Below the pieces are notes generated by a model. The model was not told where the DNA came from. It saw only the letters and a list, made by a program, of their open reading frames with translations, and did not search any database. The position numbers and the translations under genes were made by a program. 37,843 nt of DNA from Hadesarchaea archaeon (lineage in GTDB: Archaea > Hadarchaeota > Hadarchaeia > Hadarchaeales > WYZ-LMO6): contig JAPDJF010000035.1 in assembly GCA_029259185.1 (NCBI GenBank), forward strand, positions 1 through 37,843. Direction: 5' to 3'. Of this stretch, positions 31,949 to 37,843 are shown piece after piece. The first letter of the stretch is position 1. Each line of letters begins with the position of its first letter.

Positions 31949-34138
31949 ATGCATCGATACAAACACGTATCGGACATAGAGAAGTTAATGTGGAAGCCCT
32001 CCCACGTAAGGAACATCGGGATAGTGGCCCATGTCGATCACGGCAAGACGACCTTGACGGATTCGCTGGTGGCAGCTTCAGGCATAATAAGCTTTGAACT
32101 CGCGGGAGAGCAGCTCTTCACAGATTTTCTGGATATTGAACAGCAGAGAGGGATCACCGTCCAAACTTCGGCTGTGAGTTTGGTTCACACACTCGGGGGG
32201 GAGGAATACTTGATCAACCTCCTCGACACTCCTGGACACGTGGATTTCACGGGAGACGTGACGAGGGCTTTGCGTGCTATCGATGGTGTGGTGGTGGTGA
32301 TGGATGCCGTTGAGGGGGTGATGCCTCAAACGGAAACAGTCGTCCGCCAAGCACTCCAAGAGCGCACGAAGCCCGTGCTTTTCATTAACAAGGTCGACAG
32401 GCTCATAGATGAACTTAAACTCCCTCCCGAAGCCATGCAGGCTAGGTTGGCGAAACTTATCTCTCAGTTCAACGAAATAGTGAGGAAATACGCCCCTCCC
32501 GAACTTGCGGAGGGGTGGCAGGTTAAGGTTGAGGAAGGATCGGTGGCTTTCGGTTCGGCTAAGGAGAAGTGGGCCCTGTCCACATCTCAGATGCGGAAGA
32601 AAGGTATCACCTTCAAGGATATCTTAGGGGCTTCACGGGAGGGGGGAAGAGAAGAACTCGCCAAGCGAACCCCGCTCTACGAGGTGGTTTTGGATATGGT
32701 AATCCGCCACCTTCCAGATCCTAGGGAAGCCCAGCGACTCCGTATCCCGATCCTCTGGAAGGGCGATTTGGAAAGTGAATTAGGAAAAGCGATGCTCTCA
32801 TGCGATCCGAAAGGAAAGGTGTGCATGGTCATCACCGATATAATAGTGGACGAGCAAGCTGGGGTTATATCTACGGGGAGGGTTTTCTCAGGAACGCTGG
32901 AGAAAGGGAAGCCGGTGAGATTGGTTGGGTCGAAGCAGGAGGCCAGAGTTCAGCAAGTTGGGATCTACATAGGACCAAAGAGAGAGATAGTTGAAAAGGT
33001 TCCCGCAGGGAATATCGCGGCGATAATAGGGATGAAGGAGGCTTACGTGGGGGAGACACTCGTGGAAGCCGGGGTCGAGGGGGAAGGATTCGAAGAACTC
33101 AGGTACATAAGTGAACCCGTCGTCACCGTGGCCGTGGAACCGAAGAACTTCCAAGACTTACCCAAGCTCGTGAACTTCCTCAGTAAAATAGCGAGAGAAG
33201 ATCCCAATGTGAGGGTCAAAATAAACGAGGAGACGGGTGAATACTTGGTCTCCGGGATGGGAGAGGTCCACTTGGAGATAGTGGAGTACAAACTCAAGGA
33301 GGCTGGGCTGGAGATCAAAACCTCGGAGCCATTGGTGGTCTACAGAGAGACGATTGTGGGGAAGGCTGGACCCGTCGAGGGTAAGTCCCCGAACAGGCAC
33401 AATCGATTCCAGATAAGTGTGGAGCCCCTAGAGCAAGAGGTTCTGAAGGCTATCGACGAGAAAGTGGTTAAGACCAAGCAGGACAACAAGGAGCGCGCAC
33501 GAATCTTGAGGGATCTCGGCTGGAGCGCGGATGCTGCCAAGAATGTGATGGCGGTGGTTGGGGGGAACATCTTAGTAGACATGACTAAGGGTGTGCAGTA
33601 CATGCGGGAGGTGGAGGACTATATCGTGGAGGCCTTCAGCCAGGTGGCCAACGAGGGTCCCGTAATGAGGGAGCCGATGAGGGGAGTCAAAGTATTGATC
33701 AACGATGCGGTTCTTCACGAGGATTCCGTCCATCGTGGCCCAGCACAGATCATACCCGCGGTTAGACGTCCAATCCAAGCGTGCGTGCTCCTAGCGAATC
33801 CCGTGATCCTCGAACCTCTATTTAAGTTGGAGGTGCATGTCCCAACGGAGTTTATGGGTGGGGCAATAAAGGTGATCCAAGGGAGGAGAGGGAGGATCGT
33901 GGCCATGGAGCCGGAGGGGGAGGCTACTACGGTCATCCGGGCCCTGCTTCCGGTGGCGAACTCCTTCGGTCTTGCGGCAGAAATGCGTTCGGAGACGGAG
34001 GGGAGAGCGATCTGGGCCACCGAGTTCGAACGTTTTGAGCGTTTGCCCCCTGAACTCCAGAGCCAAGTGATCTCGAATACAAGGAAGAGGAAGGGCATGA
34101 GCCCGGAGCCCCCGAAGGCTGAAGAGTTTATGGAGTGA
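31949..34138 (+). CDS. fusA: Translation elongation factor aEF-2
   Basis: 729 residues, the usual archaeal length. G1 AHVDHGKTT (27-35), switch G3 DTPGHVDF, G4 NKVD, then domains II-V. The diphthamide target His is in the loop EDSVHRGPAQIIPAVRRP at about residue 594, and the final domain contains MGGAIKVIQGRRGRI. It translocates tRNA and mRNA through the ribosome. The TGA at 34136-34138 overlaps the target duplication of the downstream tnpB element, so the gene ends exactly where that element begins and is intact. Confidence 0.97.
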   Translation: MHRYKHVSDIEKLMWKPSHVRNIGIVAHVDHGKTTLTDSLVAASGIISFELAGEQLFTDFLDIEQQRGITVQTSAVSLVHTLGGEEYLINLLDTPGHVDFTGDVTRALRAIDGVVVVMDAVEGVMPQTETVVRQALQERTKPVLFINKVDRLIDELKLPPEAMQARLAKLISQFNEIVRKYAPPELAEGWQVKVEEGSVAFGSAKEKWALSTSQMRKKGITFKDILGASREGGREELAKRTPLYEVVLDMVIRHLPDPREAQRLRIPILWKGDLESELGKAMLSCDPKGKVCMVITDIIVDEQAGVISTGRVFSGTLEKGKPVRLVGSKQEARVQQVGIYIGPKREIVEKVPAGNIAAIIGMKEAYVGETLVEAGVEGEGFEELRYISEPVVTVAVEPKNFQDLPKLVNFLSKIAREDPNVRVKINEETGEYLVSGMGEVHLEIVEYKLKEAGLEIKTSEPLVVYRETIVGKAGPVEGKSPNRHNRFQISVEPLEQEVLKAIDEKVVKTKQDNKERARILRDLGWSADAAKNVMAVVGGNILVDMTKGVQYMREVEDYIVEAFSQVANEGPVMREPMRGVKVLINDAVLHEDSVHRGPAQIIPAVRRPIQACVLLANPVILEPLFKLEVHVPTEFMGGAIKVIQGRRGRIVAMEPEGEATTVIRALLPVANSFGLAAEMRSETEGRAIWATEFERFERLPPELQSQVISNTRKRKGMSPEPPKAEEFME

Positions 34139-35282
34139 TCAGCGAGGGCTTTGCGCAATTAGCCCCTGAGGCCAATTTTCGTGCTTGGGGGCTCGGAGTC
34201 CCCTAAGGGCCGAAAGCCCCACGCTTCCGTCCCTGGGGCAGTGGCCTAGGAACCTCTTTCCTATGTTTACGGCTCCGTTGAGGTCGGCGTTGTACTCCAG
34301 CCCACACGACGAGCATTTGAAGAAGCCTTGAGAGACCCTTCGTCCTTCGTTTCCACAGCGGTGGCACGTTCGGCTGGTGTACGCCTCGCCGGCGCACGCC
34401 ACGCGGACCCCTTCCGAGCCTTGTACTCGATGTACCTCGACAGCCGGTGGTGGGGCATCGAGTGCAAGATGCGCTTGAGCTTCCCTTTGCCCGCTTGTGG
34501 ATTCCCTTCAGGTCCCCTATCACGATGATCGAGTTTCGCTCCTTAGCTTCGCTGACGATAGCCTTCGAGATCTTGTGGCACAGGTCGTCTATTCGCCGGC
34601 TCCTTCCCGCCTACCCGATCGATCACTTTCAGCAATTTCTTTTCTCCAAGCCGCTTTCGGAGCCACGTAATGACGCCTTATCCCCCTTGCTTCCTTCCCG
34701 TAGAGCTTGGGGGAGGTGATGTTGGCCTCCTTCTGCAGCGCCACAGACGCCGCGAGAAAGCGCTCCCCCAAGTCCACTGCGGGGACGCCGGAGGGATGCA
34801 TCGGCTTGACCCTACGCTTGACCGTGAGGTGGAGGAAGAACCTCCCGTTGCGGTGGACGAGCTGTGAGTCGGAGAGCTCAACCCTACCCGAGGAGAGAAG
34901 CTCCTCGTGGGAGCGCCACATCCGCAGCGGGCACCAGATGCGCATACAAGGTTGAAACGGATACGAAAAACCTGGCGAACCTGTTTCCGGTTTCGGTGAG
35001 CTTGAATGAGTCCTTATCGATGAGGATGGGAGCCTTCCGCCTGTCCCCGGCCTTCCAAGCTAAAGCACGGCAGTAGTAGGAGGCAGCCTCGTTTGCTCTC
35101 TCAGAGTCCGGCCTCTCAAGGGCCTGGGCGCGATCCCACGCTTGGAGGTCCTCCAGAAGCTTGCGCTTGAACCGGGTGAGGCCGTAGAGTTCAGCCCTTA
35201 TCGTCTTGGAGGCCAACATCGAACGTGGTCCGTCGGAACCATTTTAAGTTTTCCGGTATTTTTGTGTAAAGCGATCAGCGAG
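34137..35282 (-). mobile_element. 1126-bp TnpB-carrying element with terminal inverted repeats and 10-bp target duplication
   Basis: The element occupies 34147-35272. The direct repeat GATCAGCGAG (34137-34146 and 35273-35282) is perfect. The ends are inverted relatives: GCTTTGCGCAATT at 34148 and, on the other strand, GCTTTACACAAAAAT ending at 35272; the short copy at 10261-10566 has the unmutated version GCTTTGCACAAAAAT at both ends. The only gene content is a broken minus-strand tnpB. IS605 and IS607 elements that normally carry tnpB have neither such inverted repeats nor 10-bp duplications, so this element was probably moved by a DDE-type transposase acting in trans. Confidence 0.8.
34150..35219 (-). 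pseudogene. tnpB: TnpB RNA-guided nuclease, frameshifted
   Basis: Starts at ATG 35219 (MLASKTIRAELYGLTRFKRK). After a frame change it continues WCPLRMWRSHEEL, the first RuvC motif in VPAVDLGERFLAASVAL, and SPKLYGKEARGIRRHYVAPK. Another change leads to DDLCHKISKAIVSEAKERN followed by IIVIGDLKGI, where the catalytic Glu of RuvC-II (normally ...EDL) is Gly. Then come SRYIEYKARK and, one frame over, the zinc ribbon TSRTCHRCGNEG...FKCSSCGLEYNADLNGA with the third RuvC Asp, and a tail. At least two or three shifts plus the Glu loss make it inactive. The C-terminal tail (LSALRGLRAPKHENWPQGL) is shared with the MITE at 10261-10566. Confidence 0.85.
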
Positions 35283-35329
35283 AAAACACCTTTTTAAAGC
35301 CCCCGAGTTCAGTTCCCATAAGGAAGAAG

Positions 35330-35863
35330 ATGGAGGCTTTAGCGAAAGCCCGGCTCTACAAGGATAAGGCGGTGGTCTGGGAAGAGGGTCAAGCCAACCA
35401 GCTGTATCAGCGAGGAGTTTTCGGAAAGCCATTGAGTGGGGGAAAACTTCAGCTCGCTCCAGTTGAAGTTCTTTACTTGGTGGAGAACGGAAAGTTGGAG
35501 GTGGTGGAGGGAAAGTCGGAGAGACCGATTTCCTTCGAGAAGTTGTGGGCGAGGTTCTCGAAGTCCGATCCAGATCTCATGCTGAAGTACAGGGTGTACT
35601 CAGACCTTAGATCGAGGGGATACGTGGTAAAAACCGGACTCAAGTTTGGTGCTCACTTCAGGGTCTATGGGAGAGGAGAAAAGCCAGGGGAGGTCCACTC
35701 AAGATACCTCGTTCACGCGATACCGGAAGGGACGAAGTTCACCCCTTCCGAACTCGCCAGGGCTGTGAGGTTAGCCCATTCGGTCAGGAAGACGATGTTT
35801 TTTGCCGTAGTTGACGATGAGGGAGATGTGACTTATTACTCCCTCAGGAGGGAAAAGCCGTGA
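35330..35863 (+). CDS. endA: tRNA-splicing endonuclease (EndA)
   Basis: 177 residues, the length of the homotetrameric archaeal form with a single catalytic domain. The catalytic domain has YRVYSDLRSRGYVVKTGLKFG with GAHFRVY, a catalytic His in EVHSRYLVHAI and the Lys in AHSVRKTMFF; a Tyr of the triad is expected in the YRVYSDL region. It cuts bulge-helix-bulge introns from pre-tRNA. Its 3' end overlaps trpS by ATGA, so the two genes are translated together. In several archaea the only intron-containing tRNAs include tRNA-Trp, which makes this pairing suggestive, but that is inference. Confidence 0.93.
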   Translation: MEALAKARLYKDKAVVWEEGQANQLYQRGVFGKPLSGGKLQLAPVEVLYLVENGKLEVVEGKSERPISFEKLWARFSKSDPDLMLKYRVYSDLRSRGYVVKTGLKFGAHFRVYGRGEKPGEVHSRYLVHAIPEGTKFTPSELARAVRLAHSVRKTMFFAVVDDEGDVTYYSLRREKP

Positions 35864-36969
35864 TGCCTTGGGTCGATCCTTGGGGGACTTCCATCCCTCC
35901 AGATTACGCTAAGTTGATGAGAGAATTCGGGATTCGGCCTTTCGAAGACGTTCTACCGCGGATCCCAAAACCACATCACTTGATGCGGCGGCGGGTGATC
36001 TTCGGACACAGGGACTTCGAGAGGGTCCTAGACCGGATACTAGAGAATCAACCCTATGCGGTGATGACGGGGCTGATGCCCAGTGGGGGTATGCACATGG
36101 GCCATAAACTCGTGATAGACCAATTGATATGGTACCAGCGAACAGGGGCGGAGATATTCCTCTGTGTGGCCGATATGGAGGCTTTTTCCGCTAGGGGCGT
36201 GCCATACGAGAAATCGAGAAAAATTGCGATCGAGGAGTATTTAGCGAACTACGAAGCACTTGGATTGGATTTGGAGAAGTGCAATGTTTACTTCCAGTCC
36301 AAGAGTCCTGTCGTTCAAGCGCTGGCTTACAGTCTTGCGAGGAAGGTCAATTTCAGCGAAGTGCGGGCCATTTATGGGTTCTCGGGTGAGACCCGTTTGT
36401 CCCATCTCTACTATCCGATGATCGACGTGGCGGATATCCTCCATCCCCAACTTGAGACATTTGGGGGTCCACGTCCAACTGTTGTACCCGTGGGGATCGA
36501 TCAGGATCCCCACCTCCGGTTGGCGAGAGATGTGGCGGCTAAGTTTCACGGTGAGTATGGTTTTTTGCCACCATCTTCCACCTATCATCGTCTGATGCGT
36601 AGCTTGGATGGAAAGAAGATGTCGAGCAGTAACCCAAAGTCTGCCATATTCTTAACCGATAGTCCCTCTGTGGTGGCGGAGAAGATCAAAAACGCTTTCA
36701 CGGGTGGGAGACCTACCGCGAGGGAGCAAAGGGAAGTGGGGGGGAGGCCGGATGAATGCGTCGTCTATGAACTCTGTGTCTACCACCTGCTGACCGATGA
36801 CGATGATTTGCTTGAGTTCCGGAGGAAATGCGAATCCGGAGAAGTGATATGTGGAGAGTGCAAGCAGAGGGTCATAGAGCTGATGGACAAATTCTTGAAA
36901 TCTCTCGGTCACAAGAGGAAATCCGCGAGATCGAAAGTGCAGAGAGTATTGGGGCGTATGGAGTTCTGA
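35860..36969 (+). CDS. trpS: Tryptophanyl-tRNA synthetase (archaeal/eukaryotic type)
   Basis: 369 residues. The HIGH-equivalent is MHMGH in LMPSGGMHMGHKLV, and KMSSS lies in DGKKMSSSNP at about residue 250. The block GIDQDPHLRLARDVA and the N-terminal PHHLMRRRVIFGHRDF are typical of the archaeal/eukaryotic enzyme. A CESGEVICGEC segment near the C-terminus may bind metal. It charges tRNA-Trp. The start overlaps endA (ATGATG). Confidence 0.95.
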   Translation: MMPWVDPWGTSIPPDYAKLMREFGIRPFEDVLPRIPKPHHLMRRRVIFGHRDFERVLDRILENQPYAVMTGLMPSGGMHMGHKLVIDQLIWYQRTGAEIFLCVADMEAFSARGVPYEKSRKIAIEEYLANYEALGLDLEKCNVYFQSKSPVVQALAYSLARKVNFSEVRAIYGFSGETRLSHLYYPMIDVADILHPQLETFGGPRPTVVPVGIDQDPHLRLARDVAAKFHGEYGFLPPSSTYHRLMRSLDGKKMSSSNPKSAIFLTDSPSVVAEKIKNAFTGGRPTAREQREVGGRPDECVVYELCVYHLLTDDDDLLEFRRKCESGEVICGECKQRVIELMDKFLKSLGHKRKSARSKVQRVLGRMEF

Positions 36970-36989
36970 CGCCTGTTCAGGGGGGAGGG

Positions 36990-36998
36990 TTTTTATTT
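36990..36998 (+). promoter_or_regulatory. TATA box of the eL41 gene
   Basis: TTTTTATTT lies 29 bases before the eL41 start codon, in the short gap after trpS, and GAGGAAGAGGGAG follows it as a Shine-Dalgarno region. It suggests a separate transcript for the ribosomal protein genes. Confidence 0.5.
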
Positions 36999-37026
36999 CG
37001 TTCGATCAGAGGAAGAGGGAGCCGAT

Positions 37027-37134
37027 ATGGGAAAGAGGCCACGGAAGTGGAAGAAAAAGGGGCGCATGCGCTGGAAATGGGTGCGTAAGCGGATGCGCCG
37101 AAAGATGCGTAGGTTGAAGCAGAGGAAAGGATGA
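37027..37134 (+). CDS. rpl41e: Ribosomal protein eL41
   Basis: A 35-residue, almost wholly basic peptide starting [20 protein letters not shown] and ending QRKG before TGA at 37132-37134. More than half the residues are Lys or Arg with several Trp, as in archaeal eL41, a single helix that bridges the ribosomal subunits. It is too short for common gene callers and is often missed. It lies between trpS and the uL16 gene, with its own TATA box, and fits a ribosomal context. Confidence 0.88.
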   Translation: MGKRPRKWKKKGRMRWKWVRKRMRRKMRRLKQRKG

Positions 37135-37186
37135 GGAAGTTCCAGAAAATCGTTTAAGGTTACAGAGCGAGTATTAAGGGAGTTCC

Positions 37187-37699
37187 ATGCCTTTAAGACC
37201 AGGACGTGCTTATAGGCATTTCAGCGGTCCGGCATACACGCGTAGGGATTTCGTTGAGGGCGTACCGGGGTCTCGAGTGACGTTCTTCGACATGGGAAAC
37301 CCCAGAGGTGATTTTCCCCTTGAGATCTCTCTCGTGGCCCTCCAGCAGGGGCAGATCAGGCACAACGCGCTCGAAGCCGCGCGGATGGCGGCCAACCGTT
37401 TACTCGAGACGAGAGTAGGGAGGAGCAACTACCATCTCAAGCTCAGGGTGTACCCTCACCACATCTTACGTGAGAACCCTATGGCGATAGGTGCCGGCGC
37501 CGACAGGGTGTCAGAGGGTATGCGTTTAGCATTTGGCAGACCTTTGGGAACGGCCGCCAGGGTGAGCAGGGAGCAGAAGGTGATAACCGTGAGGGTTCCG
37601 GAAGAATTTCTAGAGGTGGCCAAGGAATCCATGAGACGGGCGGCTAGCAAGCTCCCCCTGAAGTGGCGTATCATGGTGGAAAGGAAGGGGGGGAGCTAA
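37187..37699 (+). CDS. rpl10e: Ribosomal protein uL16 (L10e)
   Basis: 170 residues, full length for archaeal L10e/uL16: [29 protein letters not shown], the [18 protein letters not shown] helix, [15 protein letters not shown] followed by [20 protein letters not shown], and a C-terminal strand KWRIMVE. It sits near the peptidyl-transferase centre and A-site tRNA. A TTTAAG stretch and GGGAG precede the ATG at 37187. Confidence 0.95.
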   Translation: MPLRPGRAYRHFSGPAYTRRDFVEGVPGSRVTFFDMGNPRGDFPLEISLVALQQGQIRHNALEAARMAANRLLETRVGRSNYHLKLRVYPHHILRENPMAIGAGADRVSEGMRLAFGRPLGTAARVSREQKVITVRVPEEFLEVAKESMRRAASKLPLKWRIMVERKGGS

Positions 37700-37729
37700 G
37701 TCGTTTGTGGTCTTCCTTCACCTTACCAC

Positions 37730-37771
37730 CACCAAGGAGGCCCCGTCCGAGAGGGCGGGGAGGAATTGGTG
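37730..37771 (+). repeat. IS605-type left-end hairpin
   Basis: Outer stem CACCAA (37730-37735) with TTGGTG (37766-37771), a purine-rich internal loop, and inner stem CCCCGTCC-GAGA-GGGCGGGG (37741-37760). The inner stem equals that at 26868-26887. It precedes the promoter and start of a tnpB gene, so it is probably the left end of that element. Confidence 0.6.
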
Positions 37772-37776
37772 AAAAC

Positions 37777-37786
37777 TTTTTATGTA
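37777..37786 (+). promoter_or_regulatory. TATA box of the terminal tnpB gene
   Basis: TTTTTATGTA lies 22-30 bases before the GTG at 37808 and just downstream of the left-end hairpin. The spacing predicts a nearly leaderless transcript. Confidence 0.45.
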
Positions 37787-37807
37787 TTGAAGGAAATAAT
37801 CCCTACC

Positions 37808-37843
37808 GTGAAGCAGACGCTCTTGGTCAGGCTGAACCCCACG
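37808..37843 (+). CDS. tnpB: TnpB (IS605-type) N-terminus, cut by the window end
   Basis: GTG at 37808 begins VKQTLLVRLNPT, the usual first strand of TnpB proteins, and the frame stays open to the last base. It lies directly after a left-end hairpin and a TATA box. Only 12 codons are visible, so catalytic integrity is unknown. Together with the tail at the window start and the remnants at 26857 and 34147 it shows repeated TnpB insertion in this region. Confidence 0.6.
   Translation, partial: MKQTLLVRLNPT

Noticed and set aside
1-37843. CRISPR array, tRNA or rRNA genes
   Set aside because: No regularly spaced repeats were seen, and no T-loop plus acceptor-stem combination or rRNA core sequence was found in the gaps.

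Overview
The window is archaeal chromosome. It encodes RadA, a multi-OB-fold RPA, an RFC small subunit, aEF-2 with a diphthamide site, eS1/S3Ae, eL41, a tRNA-splicing endonuclease, KEOPS Pcc1, archaeal topoisomerase I, and the archaeal families DUF1512 and DUF2095. TATA boxes close to start codons and short leaders are also archaeal. Lys/Arg/Glu-rich proteins and tight packing suggest a thermophile. The methanogen-type (type 2) seryl-tRNA synthetase, class II HMG-CoA reductase and class II (B12) ribonucleotide reductase suggest a euryarchaeal lineage such as a methanogen relative or Hadarchaeia-like group. The lineage guess is inference; no rRNA is present to fix it.

Layout. (1) 1-1573: the tail of a TnpB gene with its right-end hairpin, directly abutting a metallophosphoesterase, then a membrane-anchored surface protein. 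(2) 1642-3884: a mobile-element wreck. Two inverted, truncated IS607 tnpA copies (about 243 bp inverted repeat) surround two small unknown genes and a broken DDE transposase. (3) 3883-13859, minus strand: a long co-oriented array rpa-radA-pcc1-[306-bp MITE]-serS-rps3ae-glmM-glmU-DUF2095-ychF, covering recombination, translation and UDP-GlcNAc supply. (4) 13921-18902: class II HMG-CoA reductase and a cis-prenyltransferase diverge from one shared TATA element, followed by ileS. (5) 19005-24722: rfcS, then a probable osmoadaptation locus: otsB-otsA, a divergent MscS channel sharing a palindromic TATA with otsA, and a GT4 glycosyltransferase. (6) 24770-30642: topA, a 280-bp IS605-type remnant (PATE), a TtuA/NcsA-like tRNA thiolase, and nrdJ with a cobalamin adenosyltransferase directly downstream. 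(7) 30732-37699: DUF1512 protein, aEF-2, a decayed TnpB element with terminal inverted repeats, endA-trpS, eL41 and uL16. (8) 37730-end: left-end hairpin, promoter and first 12 codons of another TnpB.

The most unusual signal is the mobile DNA. Two related elements (34147-35272, carrying a decayed tnpB; 10261-10566, a short derivative) have terminal inverted repeats and perfect 10-bp target duplications, which is not how IS200/IS605 TnpB elements behave. Both duplications overlap the stop codon of a housekeeping gene, and the IS607-derived repeat also begins inside a stop codon (ychF). No CRISPR array, rRNA or tRNA gene was seen.
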